From NCBI GenBank assembly GCA_964057225.1, contig OZ059894.1, positions 9,310,131 through 9,374,130 of the forward strand: a DNA stretch of 64,000 nucleotides. Direction: 5' to 3'. The notes under the pieces were generated by a model. The model saw nothing but the letters and a program-made list of their open reading frames with translations, was not told the origin of the DNA and searched no databases. Positions 51,301 through 63,222 of the stretch are shown here, in pieces (position 1 is the stretch's first letter; every line of letters begins with the position of its first letter). The position numbers and the translations under genes were made by a program. Source of the stretch: Auanema rhodensis (taxonomy: Eukaryota; Nematoda; Chromadorea; Rhabditida; Rhabditidae).

Positions 51301-53012
51301 TCTAAAAACTGATATTCGAAATCACTTGGTTGATCAGTTAGAACACCTTAGACTACCTAATCCTCCTCAATTCATTGCACCCGAAGTTTCAGTAATTCTG
51401 CTTCTTTTCTTCTGTTTTCCACTCTATTATACTTTAAGGAATGTGTTTGGGATGAAGCTAGTTATAGGAATGCCTTACACTTGTACATAGCAGTGCTTTC
51501 AACTGATGCCTCGCTCTTACTTCCCCTTGCTCGTGTTTATGCGGATTCTAGCAAAGACTTCAAGAAGGTACTTTTGCTACATTTATCTCATATATTCTAA
51601 CCTTTTCTAATGTAAGGTTGTGCAAAATTCGATAGATTCTGCAGTCCGCTCTATTGGTATACACAATAGAGAAATTTTGAGATTTATTGAGGAATGTCCT
51701 CATGGCGCTGAACCTTTAGTTGCCAAAGTTGTAAATCTTTTGACTGAAAGAGGTATGATCAATCATCTAAGTAATCATTTCTAAGTGAGGATTGCAGATA
51801 CTGTAACGAAGGATCTAGTTGTTCGTTTGAAAACTCTACAAGAAGAACGTAATGCTGATGTTCGTACGATGATTCCTGTATTGAATGGTCTTGAAAAGGT
51901 AGAGCTATATCGTAGATTTTTGTTTAAGATATCAAGTTTTTAGGCTGATATTATTAAAATTCTTCCTCAATTTGTGCTTAAAAGTGTCAATCAAAGGACA
52001 GTTCGTAGTGTATTTAAGAAACTTCTTCTCGGACGTCGTAAGACTTTGGTGGAATCCACTACTATAATTACAATATTTCGATTTTCAGATATTGACACAG
52101 GTGAACCAGTTTTGACAGGATTTGAACTAGTATACGAGTATCATTTAATCAATCCATCTACTTCAAATGAAGAAGAAACTCAGATAGAAAGTATGTTCTG
52201 AACTTGAAAGAACTTGAATTTTGACAAAAAATTCAGATTTGCGTGATTTATTAGAATATCTTCCGAAGGAAGCCGTTGCTAATGCTGTTGAAAAATTATT
52301 GGATATTAGGCCAATTCCCTTATTGTTTTACTCCACTATAGTTGCTGTAATCGACAAGGTTTACAATGTTTTAAAATCAAGTTTAATGTTTTTCTTTAAA
52401 CTTACAGTATCCTTCATTGGACGGGTTCCTATCAAATGTTTTACAAAAATTAATTAGTAAAGAGTTGTGGAAAGTTAGTGAACAGACGAGGATTGCATTT
52501 TTCCGAGCACTTAGCCAACTCAAAATTGTTGCTTATACGGCAAGTTGTTTGTATATAGGATCTAAGTGACAGCCTAATTCTAGCCTATCCTAACATGTTT
52601 TTCAACTGACGAGTTCTTAGAATATATGGATTATCATGTAGCTAATGGAACGAAAACTGAAACTTTGAAGTTCTTGAATAAGCATTTACCTACCCTTTCA
52701 ACACATCAACAGAAATCGATCAGGTAAATCAGTTATTCTCTTCTTTTCATTTCATGATTACAATTTCCAGCTCAACGATGATGGATCTGATAAAGGGGCG
52801 AGAAGAACGCAAGGAAATGGATAAAGAAGAGAAAGAACGTGATCGAGAACGAGAAAAAGAAAAAGAGGAACGCCGAGAGCGTGAACGAGAGAGGGAAAGA
52901 GAAAAATCAAAAGTAAGATCTATCATAGAAGTCTTCAACTATATTCTTACATCTTACATTGAATTTTCAGAAAGAATCACGTAGGGAATCTAGACGGTTG
53001 TCAGCAGATTAA
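48322..53012 (+). CDS. symk-1: Symplekin (mRNA 3'-end processing scaffold)
   Basis: More than twenty exons run from ATG 48322 (MDEDVVHMENTDNIAEKVGG) to TAA 53010-53012. The N-terminal HEAT region includes VITVIANIYPFILKWAVGR, WEAFSVLKGRILQIIETDNEG and RTMIIKFLETAVLAQS, the part that binds Ssu72 in other animals. A middle region carries basic and acidic patches (KRRGKRTGDISEPSVKKYK). The large C-terminal symplekin domain includes EEVFGAYSMTTL-type helices: TTLRELILTRGRQRHEML, VDMVKEFCELPYL and VVNLLTERDTVTKDL. The end is a highly charged Arg/Glu stretch at about 52800-52915, then SRRLSAD. Symplekin scaffolds CPSF/CstF and the histone pre-mRNA cleavage complex in the nucleus. A WD40 gene follows 165 bp downstream. 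Confidence 0.95.
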
Positions 53013-53177
53013 TCGGGTGCTCTTTGTTACTGGTGATGTTTTGTTAATATTGTTATATTTCTTAAATAAAATACTAAATATACATTAATTATTTTTTTAT
53101 TTCTTTACTCGGTTTTCCATATGTGTTTAATATGAAATATGAACCAGCAAATGTAGTACAGTTTGAATAGTTCTAAC
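53013..53177 (+). promoter_or_regulatory. Operon-like intercistronic spacer
   Basis: The spacer holds AATAAA near 53067, then U-rich sequence, then the acceptor AGTACAG ending at 53161, 16 bp before the next ATG. The roughly 90-bp distance from poly(A) signal to acceptor is typical of SL2-type operons in rhabditid nematodes. Confidence 0.6.
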
Positions 53178-54335
53178 ATGAGTTCTTCTAATCTACCTTC
53201 GCCTACTTTTGTGCATCATGGAATCAAGGCATCCTGCTGCTCAACGTTTTCAATGAATGACACAGAATATCTTATAGTCGGAACATCTAACGGAAAATGC
53301 TCTCTTTGCAATATATCAACTTATAAGTTTATAGAAACAATATATGGTTTGCATTCCTAATTTTGAGCATGAAGAAGTTCTAAATGTATCCAGATGATCC
53401 AGAGAAGCGGTCCATTGTTGGTGTTGGATCTACGCATGAAAATACAATTCTTGCTCATGTTCGCAGCTTTGCTATCATTTTTTTTTCGAAAAACGAATCA
53501 GTTTGGGAGCAAACCAAACAAATTGATGTAGATCATTATGGGTTTTGTTCCATTAAGATCACTCCAACAAGCTTAATTTTCCCTGACTGCGAGGTTTGTA
53601 GTTATTATTTTTATATGAAACTTGAGAAAATGGTTTAGAGAGCTCAAAGTTTTATAAGAATTCACAAATCAGGCAAAGAACTTGACAGGTGCTTATTCTC
53701 AATAACTGAAATTCATCTTCTTGATTTCAGAATTAACCTAGGGGATCAAGTTACTCCTCTCTGTATTGATGTTCTAAGCTCTTCAGAAACAATTTTTGTA
53801 GGAGATGATTCAGGAACCTTGACTATATCTAGGAATGAGCAACAGACTACTGTAATTTAAAACGAATAATAGATATTTCGTCAATTTTTTACAGAAAAAG
53901 CTATATTCGGAACCCATTTTCGCAGTTGCTACTTCGAATACAGGATTAGTTGCTGTCTGTTCTACGCTTCCTCCAATTAAATGCTTGAAGTACCCAGAAT
54001 TCGATGATAGTGAAACAGTGAACTTGGAATATCGGGCGGAGTAAGTATCCTTCTTTTTATTGAAAACGATAAATAGCTTCTTTAGTACATCCGGTTGTGG
54101 AAGTTTAGTGTTTTTACCTTCGGGCAAGACGTTACTAGCTGGCTTTTGGGATGGTTCAATCCGAGGATTTTCAATTAAAAAACGCCAAATTACGCTGTTT
54201 TTGAATTTTCATCAACAGTCCATCAGCAGTCTTCTGTGGTTCGCGAGTGACGTAACTGAAGACAAAAAAGACCAGATGGTTTCCTGTTCTCAAGACGGCA
54301 CTGTTTGCTTTTGGAATTTCTCCAAAAATACATGA
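53178..54335 (+). CDS. WD40-repeat protein, GNB1L-like
   Basis: Spliced from about six exons between ATG 53178 (MSSSNLPSPTFVHHGIKAS) and the TGA at 54333-54335. It gives a small protein consisting almost entirely of WD-type blades. Recognisable pieces are YLIVGTSNGKCSLCNIST, IFVGDDSGTLTIS, VFLPSGKTLLAGFWDGSIR and, at the end, MVSCSQDGTVCFWNFS. The penultimate blade (LLAGFWDGSIRGFSIKKRQ followed by LNFHQQSISSLLW) resembles the end of GNB1L/Asa1, which works with the TTT complex in PIKK stability. The family assignment is tentative because the blades are degenerate and other small WD40 proteins share this layout. Its position right behind symplekin suggests co-transcription. Confidence 0.6.
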
Positions 54336-55714
54336 AAGGTTATTATATTTGTATATATAAGAAAACAATTCTTAATAATATATTATCATGAACTTTCTTC
54401 AATTTCTGAAAAATTTTGCTGATTAGCATAATTGAATCCGCATGCAACCGCTCTCGATGCAAAAAAATTAAAAATGAGATCTGTTTTCTGGTCCAATTTC
54501 AGTCGAACTTTGAAGTGAATATTCCCATGTTTCTTCAACAACATAGAATATTTGTTGATGATGGCAACAGATTAAGAAAATTTGTTCTTCGATGTTCTAA
54601 CTGTTTAATAAGACTCTATCTGATAAGTCGAGCATGTTTTGATTATGTTGGTCACTTGTTTGATTATCAGGTCGTAATGTATAGTTATCGGCTACTGTTC
54701 CATCGTCATTCTTGTTGTAAAAGAGACCTCTAGCTATTTCATTTTCTTTCTTTCGTGTCCTCTTTCAACATGTCATTTTGAACTGTTTGTATTCACAAAT
54801 AAAGGCACAAGCTGCTTAAAGAAGAAAGAAATACGAGAGAAATATGAATGAGACACAAGCGTTCCTACACTTGCTTTCCCTTCTCTCCTACCTACCACAA
54901 CCTACCCATATACCAAGCTCACCATATCAGTTTGTCTTCTTGTTCTTTTGCTTTTTCCTTCTTCAGACGTATCTTCTCATTGTTGACATCTCAATCCCCA
55001 AAGCAACGTCAGAGACAAAACTCCTAGGAGACGAAATGAACAAGAGTTACTTGCCACCTAAGATACATCACGTTCAGCTTCTCCGTTTCGATCAAGCCTT
55101 ACTTGTTCTCGTCCACATTGTCGTCATCATTCAACCATCATAATGTGTTGTCCTTCAGCCTATCAGCCTATCGTTAATTCCAATCAGCTATCGATTCTTA
55201 CTGTGTAACACTGGTCGTACAGCCCCCCTCTTCTTCTTCTCGTCCCCCGGTTCCTTCTTTTCTCCTTCGTGTTCTTTGTGAGACGCTCGCTTAGTTTTAC
55301 CCCCTGAGACATAGACACTACATATTGTATGAATGCCTTTTGACGTTAGAAACAGTCTGTTGTTTTACTATCACCTGCCACTAATTTATCTCTTTCCAAA
55401 CTTGAGGAGGAATTGTTGTACAGTTTTACTTCATTTCTCATTTCCTTCCTGTTTCTTCTCTCATATTCTTCGAATTTCTACGCAAAAAAACCAACAACAA
55501 CTAATTAAAAACATATTTCTTCCAACATAATAACTTAAGCTATGTATTATAAACGTATATTCCCACATCAATTTCTCCTATCTTGATTGTCTTGTTGATG
55601 AATTCAGGTCGATTGATTCGTTTTTCAGTTATTTCTATCAGCTATTTTCTCCAGTTTTCCTTAATCTCTTTCTTAGTCCCCCTCCGTAATCTTCTAAACA
55701 GTTACAGTTCGCAA
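54336..55714. other. Pyrimidine-rich intergenic region
   Basis: No gene is supported. From about 54840 the + strand becomes C/T-rich up to the peroxidasin start, as in the other upstream gaps. Frames of 65-105 residues here are low in complexity or lack family resemblance. Confidence 0.55.
55700..55706 (+). promoter_or_regulatory. Acceptor GTTACAG before the peroxidasin start
   Basis: This acceptor lies 8 bp before ATG 55715, is consistent with trans-splicing, and decides the start over Met 55751. Confidence 0.5.
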
Positions 55715-58700
55715 ATGTTTTTTCCTCTTGTAAATATTCCAACATTAAGCATGTGGTGGGTATTCCTGCTTCTTTTTCTCGAAGCTGGTGCCAGCCGTTG
55801 TCCGGCGCAATGTGTTTGCCGTGATAACGAAACTTCTGTGGATTGCTCTAACCTCGGTACAGTTTATATAAGAGTTTCCAACAATTTATCTGTTTATCAG
55901 ATTTAACACATTTTCCTGATGATGTGCCGGAAACGGTCAAGATTTTAAATCTTCGAGGAAATAGAATTATTAAGTTGTTAGCTAGAAACTTAAGAGACTT
56001 ACCCAACCTGGAAATGCTTATGCTATCCCATAACCATTTGCGTTTCGTTGAAGAGGTTTGTCACATGTATGTAGATCGTGTTAACGTATTAGTGCTTCAG
56101 AATATTCTTGATGATGCCCCACAACTTCGACGCTTGAATCTTGCTCATAACCGCCTACTAAGGCTTCCACCAATATCATCTCAACATTCAAAACTATTAT
56201 CACTTATTCTTCGTCACAATCATCTGGAGCATATTCAATCTCAAGTAAGTTGTCGTCGTTCATTTAATGATTTGTTATAAATTTCTTTTTACGACACAGC
56301 CGAGGTAGGTTTATGTATTTTCTCTTTCATTATCTAATTTCATTTATTTCTCGAAAATATTCTGTATTTTCTCTGAAGTACAATGTAACTTCTCTCTCTC
56401 TCTTTAATTATTTCACAGTTTTCAATATTTCAGGTGTTTACATCTCTTCCTAGACTAATTCAAATTGATTTATCTCATAACAGACTTCAAAGCTTACATT
56501 CTCAAATAATCACTGTAAGTGAAATATTGTATTTCATCGTTCAACATCATTCTTAGGACCTTTCTCGTGCTCAATCAGTCATACTTAGTGAAAATCCATG
56601 GAACTGTGATTGTCGGTAAGAATTTACTCGTTTTTCCTTTCATATGCCATGTTTAAAGAATTGGATTCTTGGCTAAAACCTTATCAATCGAATCCGAACA
56701 TCATCCCCATTGCTTCAATCCATCTCAATACAGAGGTCAAATCGTCAGCAAAGTCAGTGTATATCTGTAATGTTCAGAAGAATGTTCTCTATTTCAGGTG
56801 AAAAATCCAATCTGTAGAGTACCAGATCAAACAATTTCATCAAAGCAGCGAATTCTTGAATGTCCGTTAGATGTAATTTCCACTAAAAATGTTGTTTGGA
56901 TGTATAAGTATGCTGAGACTTTCTTCAAATTCTTTGAATTTCATCAATAATTTTACAGAAATATTGAATTAGATTCATCAGAGCTTTCAACCTATGAGAT
57001 GTCATCTTCTAATACTTTGATTTTACCATTAGAACAAGATGCTCATGATATCTCATGCACCTATGATGCTCCAGTTGTTCCTCATAAACGGATTCGTAGA
57101 CAACATGGAGTAGCTCCAGTTTTCACATACGCTACTACCGATAGATCATTCAGGTCTGAGTCTTCTATTATCTCTAAGATGCTCATATTTATCTTTTTCA
57201 GAATTGGAGCTCGTGTTCAACTTCATTGTGAAGTCCAAGGCCACCCACAGCCAGAAATTGTCTGGTATAAGAATAACAGAGTAAGATAATCATTTCTCAT
57301 GTCAATGTAATACATATCATATATTTAAGCCATTTACATCAAATAGTCGTGCAGAATTCACCCATAACAACACAATTATTTCAATTTTACCATTTTTCGA
57401 GAGTGATGCTGCATTGTAAGTTTCCAAGTTGCAGAATTTCCAACTTGTAGAGCATGTTTCAGATACAAGTGCGTTGCAAGTAATCTGTATGGTCGAATCG
57501 AAAAGGAAATGAAAGTTGGTCTCATAGATAGGTAAAGATGATTCTATTCTTTCTAATTTATTATTCTTAATAACTTCTCGATTGATTTTCCTCTATCATT
57601 TTGACTGATAATTACGTGTTTTCATTGAAATGTCGTTCAAGTTCTCAAGTTTATAAGCATGCTGCTCTGTATATATTACATATATATTATATATAGTATA
57701 TAATTTTTTTTGTAAATATTCAAGAGATTAAATAAAATGAAAAATTTGTTCTTTTTTTGATGCTCTTCGCCTGCTTTCATGCTTTGCAAACACGATCAGC
57801 TCGCATAATTCTAATCATCTACGGCTTCATCTAACTTTCAACACTCTCTTTCTTTGGTTTTCAGTGTCGGACCGTATATTACTGATGAACCACAACCTCA
57901 GACTGCTGATATCGGATCTGAAGTATGAGTTTTCTCTTCAACATTCTGTCAAATTTGAAGAAATTATATGAAAAAAGGAAATTTTATCAGATAACATTCC
58001 GATGTATCTCGAAAGGTGTTCCACGTCCAATTCATACATGGATGTTTGATGGTGCTCCCATTGCCAATATTAAAGGAAGAATTTATGTAAAATAAATGAA
58101 TTAGCAAGTAGAATACTAGATGAATCTTGTTATAGGTATCAACTGATACTACTGAGTTAACTATCAAATCAGTTCGTCGATCTGATAGAGGTATGTATAC
58201 TTGTGCAGCTAACAATGGTATTGGATTGATGGCTTCATCTGCTTTTCTCGAAATCAAAGGATATTTAGCCGATCAAGTAAAAGATCTTCCATCTTTTGAT
58301 CTTCAGAACTCTGACTTCTGTATTCCAGGTCAATAACGTCATCACAGATTCAGCTATTCGGCAAATTGCAGCGAAAGCCATAACTAATATTGACAAGTTT
58401 GTGACATTCTCATGGTTTCGTCTAGTTTATACACTGTTTAGAGCTATAACTAAGACAAAGGATTTACGTAAAAAGAAAATTTTCAAACCAGAAGAGCTAA
58501 GGCGTAATGTTCAGCATATCTTACCTCAAGAGGTATAGCATGACTAATAGTACGATGTTTTCACATCAAATTCTCTCAGGTTGTTGATATCAATAGAGCT
58601 CGTGAAATCTATGAAGAGTCTATTCGTCTTGTAAATGACTACGTTGAGCAAGGTAATACATCACAGATTTTTTGAAAAAGCTGAAAAAGTTGGCTGTTTT

Positions 58701-61700
58701 CAGGTTTAAAGCTACCAATCAACGATCTTGCTCCCAATATCACTTATGAAGCTTTCTTATCTGCTGGTCATATGCAGGTTATTTCTAAGATTTCAAATCG
58801 TTATTCTAAAGAAAATACACATTTCAGACATTGATGAATGCTTCTGGTTGTGTTGGAGGAGCTCATCAACTTGATTCATGCTCAGATCACTGTTATCACA
58901 AGCATTATAGATCATATAATGGTCAATGTAACAATTTGGCTCATTCTATGTGGGGAGTATCTTCCATGCCTTTCATCCGGCTCCTTCCTCCGATGTATGA
59001 AAATGGATTCAATACTCCAGTTGGTTGGGAGAAAGGTCGTCTATATAACGGTTTTCCGAAGCCAAATCCCCGTGAAGTAAGGTTATAAAGAAGAAAATCA
59101 AAAGATTTAAGCATATTTTCAGGTATCCAGAGTTATGGTTGCTTCTCCAAAAATTACTGCTCATGAGAAACTATCTTCAATGGTTATGCAATGGGGACAG
59201 TTTTTAGGTTCGTTTCTGAGAAAATGCTGAAACAGCATGAGTAAAACATGTTTCAGATCATGACATCACCTTTGCTGCTGCAGCCTTATCTCGCCACAAT
59301 TTCAAATCTGGAGCTTTATGTAACAAAACATGTGAGAACATAACTCCATGTTTCAACATTCAATTGCTTCCTAACGATCCAAAGTTGCAACATAAGAGGT
59401 AATTAAATCAGAGAAAAATATTAAAAAGATAATGACCGATGTAGCAGTCCCGACCAAATTCCTTGTATTGAATTTGAACGTAATGCTGCTGTTTGTGGTT
59501 CAGGAGAAACTTCAACTTTGTTCGATAAAGTGACATACAGAGAACAGATGAATGTGGTTTGTTACAGTTTCAATCTTGAAGTTGTAACGTTCTAATATGA
59601 CGTTTAGGTGACATCATTCATCGATGCTTCAATGGTTTATGGAAGTACTGAAGATCATGCATTAGATCTCAGAGATAGATTCACTGACAACGGATTATTG
59701 AGATTTGATACAACATCAAAGTTATTTTCCCTCATAATCCGAAATTGAAGATAAGCTTCTTTCAGAGCTAATAAGGAGTACATGCCCTTTGAACGTGATT
59801 CCCCTATGGATTGTCGTCGTAACTTTAGTGAACCTAATCCAACCAGATGCTTCTTATCAGGCGATTTCAGAGCAAATGAGCAGGTACTAGGCATTCTCCT
59901 GTGATAAAATTTATTTTTCTTTCTTGTTTTAGCAAGGCTTAACTGTTATTCATACTCTATTTGTACGAGAACATAACAGAATTGCACGCCAACTGAAGAG
60001 GATCAACCAACATTGGACAGGAGAGACAATCTACCAAGGTAATCTTGCTTGCCAGCTCATTTTCATTGTTTTTTTTCCTTTAGAAGCTAGAAAAATTGTT
60101 GGAGCTATGATGCAACATATTACTTATAAGGAATGGCTTCCAATTGTTCTTGGCTCGGTACTCTACTATGCTCTAATGCAACTAACGTTACTGCAAATTT
60201 CAGAAAACTGCTGAAGAATACAGACATCTTCGTTATGATCCCGGAGTTCACGCTGGTATTTCAAATGCTTTTGCTACTGCAGCTTTCAGGTTCGCATGTG
60301 GTAAAGCTTCACATTATAACAAAAGCTTAATAGATTTGGTCATACCCTTATAAACCCTGTACTTCTTCGTTTGGATAAGAATTTTCGGGAGATCAGAGAA
60401 GGACATCTTCCACTGCATAAGGTAATATCTCATCAAATGCTACATCTATTACTAAAAGTACATGAATAGGCTTTCTTTGCTCCAAAGGTCATCTTACATG
60501 AAGGCGGAATTGATCCCCTCCTTCGTGGTCTCTTCGCATCTCCTATGAAACAACCTAAAAATACAGAAATTATGAATACGGAATTAACGGAGAAACTTTT
60601 CTTAAAATATCATCAAGTAGATGAAGAATTAAAGAATTATTCATCAATGTATCATTACAGGCATCACTAGACTTAGCTGTAATGAATATTCAGAGAGGTC
60701 GAGATCATGGTCTACCATCGTAATGCACTTTCTCATCTCGTTTCATTCGGTTTTTTCTTTTCAGATATACTCAATATAGAGAATTTTGCAATCTGCCAGT
60801 ACCTAAGACATGGGATGAAATGATTCCGATTGTTAAAAATGCTCGTGTTATACAGAATCTCAGAAATCTTTACGGACATCCGGGTTAGAAATTAGCTCTT
60901 TTTTTCAAAAAAACACAAAATTTTTATTGAATCAGCACAAATCTATGGGAGTGTTTTAGTTTTTTATAAAAAATAAAATAAATAATATTGAGGCTTAACT
61001 CAAATACCTAATGATTAAACATGCCAGCATTGACATCTAAAACTTTCTATTCTTTTTTATTTTTTTGGACAAAAATTTTTAAAGTTGATCAGATAATATG
61101 TTACGCATATCCTCTCTATTCATTGAAAACTTAAGCTTCATATAGCTGGGAAGTTGCTTGATGTTCAATGATTTTTTGAATAAAAAAGTTGTTGAAGAGC
61201 GCTCAGCGTAGATAAAGGTTCTCAGCATCATCATCAGCCGAAAGATGGTAATTTTCATCGCGCTATTGTTGTATCACAATACAATACAAACAAGATTTCC
61301 TGTTTTTATATAAACTGTGAACTTAGAACACCGTATGCCTTATGAGTGTTACTTGTTGTTGTTGTTGTTGATATAATTTGTTGGAATTCCTTAAAAAAAT
61401 GCAAAAATGAACCAGCGCTCAGCAGAAGTTATGGTCTCAACAGATTATTCAGCCGAAAGATGGTAACTTTCATCGCGCTACATTAGAAACAATTTTTGTG
61501 TTTATATATAAACTGTGAACTAAGAAGACCGTATGCTTTATGAGTGTTACTTGTTGTTATTTTTGTTGATATGACTGACTGGAAATCTTTGAAACTTTTT
61601 GAAAAAATATAAAATTTCGACGGCGCGCTCAGCATAAGATATGGTTTCAACAGATTATTCAGCCGAAAGATGGTAATATTCATCGCACTTTCCGATAAGA

Positions 61701-62676
61701 AATGGAAAACGACAGCAATCCTATATACCCGGCCGTGTTTGTGCGCCGTACATATTTTGGGTGCAGTAGCAGCAAACAAAATGTGTACTATAACATGGTG
61801 AAACAGCCTTGAACGCCCCCGTCTGAGACATGAAACTTACACGAAAATAGAAATATTATTATAGAAATGAAGTTTAAATTCTTTAAATATTTTAGAAAAT
61901 ATTGATTTATTCGTCGGTGGAGTATCTGAAGTATTAGAAGCTGATGCATTAATGGGGCCAACATTCCATTGTATTATAAATGAACAATTTAAACGATTAC
62001 AACAAGGAGATCGATTCTGGTACTTTTCTTATAATTTTTTATAATACGGAAGTATTTTTTAATTTGAAAATTATCTTCAAAACAATACTTTAGGTATGAA
62101 AATGCTGGTGTGTTCACTACAGAGCAACTTAATGAACTCAGAAAAACAACTTTATCCAAAGTTCTATGTAATAATGGAGATGAGATAGATCGAGTACAAG
62201 TATGTTTGCTTAAACTGATAAGAAGTTCAACTCAATTTCATTTCATTCAGACAAATGCTTTTGTTTATCCTGGTTCAAATTTATCTAATTATGGTCACTG
62301 TAGTGCGTTACCAGATATCAATCTAGAGATGTGGAGAACGAGGCCTGATGAACAACAGTGTTCTCATAACAAAAACAATATTTTGAGGTAGATTCATTGT
62401 TATTTACTGAGAAGAGTTTTATGGAAATTCTCTTCAATTTTATGTGAAAAAGATAAATTTAAGCCGCAAGAAGAGAGCATCTAAAGAATGTATTCACGAA
62501 GGCAGTGTTGTATTCCATGGAGAGACGGTTATAGATGAAGCCTGCTTCCGTTGGAGATGCTTCGTATGTTCTTCTTGATTACCTCTCATCGTTTCAAATT
62601 TCCAAGTTTGAATTTTCAGAATGGACGAGTAACAGGTGAAGGCCAAGAAGCTGGTTGTATCACGAAGAGATTTTAG
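55715..62676 (+). CDS. pxn: Peroxidasin (LRR, Ig and haem peroxidase, extracellular matrix)
   Basis: The signal peptide ([15 protein letters not shown] within the first 30 residues) precedes the LRR N-cap [10 protein letters not shown]. LRRs follow ([53 protein letters not shown]), then a C-cap NPWNCDC. Two clear Ig domains come next ([19 protein letters not shown] and [19 protein letters not shown], with YTCAANNG), with traces of an earlier one. The peroxidase domain has MQWGQFLDHDIT (distal His and haem/calcium Asp), [22 protein letters not shown], proximal His in [12 protein letters not shown], and [14 protein letters not shown] basic RKKR site precedes a short Cys-containing C-terminal domain. 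Peroxidasins form sulfilimine crosslinks in collagen IV of basement membranes. All catalytic residues I can check are present. A late intron (about 60889-61895) holds a tandem repeat. Confidence 0.95.
61199..61690. repeat. Tandem repeat of about 210-216 bp inside a peroxidasin intron
   Basis: Copies begin with GCGCTCAGC at 61199, 61415 and 61625, and each contains CAGCCGAAAGATGGTAA followed by TTCATCGC. The first two also share ACTGTGAAC and GTATGC...TTATGAGTGTTACTTG. That gives about 2.3 diverged copies, the third truncated. Only the second and third share CAACAGATTATT. Confidence 0.85.
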
Positions 62677-63126
62677 AGAGAAAGTTTTTATTTATTTATT
62701 GAACGTTAATTGTTTTTCCTCATGACATATTGTTTACTTTTTGTTGATTTTTTTTGCTTTTGTTTCAAGATTAGGAATTGAGAAATAAAAATAAATAACG
62801 AATAAAATCTTTCATGAAACCCGTTAAAAGGGACATTTTACATACATGACGGCTACACGTAAATGAAGTTCTAGATAAATCACAGGAGACTAGAATTGAT
62901 GATATGTTATATTGTTGTTTTGATAAATAATAATTTACAAAAATGAAAACTTGAGTAAGAATATAGGAGATAGATGAAGTGTGTGTGTGTGTGTGTGTAC
63001 GTGTGTGTGAGAGAGAGAGCAGAAATAGGGCAGAAAGATGAAGATAGAGAGATCAACTACGATTGTAGGAGATTCCAAGGTGCTAATGATAGAATTTTCA
63101 ATGAGCTTCTAGAAAATTAGTGTCGG

Positions 63127-63169
<43 letters not shown>

Positions 63170-63222
63170 AGGAAATAGGATCATAGCTTATCGATGAAAA
63201 AAAACATTTTCTCTGAGGAAAT
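62677..63222. other. Convergent 3' flanks with microsatellites
   Basis: No gene is seen. Peroxidasin poly(A) signals are probable among the AATAAA copies at about 62783-62808. A (GT)n/(GA)n run lies at 62979-63019 and a (GA)n run at 63130-63166. Confidence 0.65.
63130..63166. repeat. (GA)n microsatellite
   Basis: A pure GA dinucleotide run in the 3' flank. Confidence 0.9.

Noticed and set aside
54416-54733. 105-residue + frame with several Cys
   Set aside because: The Cys are irregular, there is no signal peptide or exon partner, and it sits in the 3' flank of the WD40 gene.
61199-61690. CRISPR-like array
   Set aside because: The unit is over 200 bp and diverged, in a eukaryotic intron, with no short repeats or spacers.
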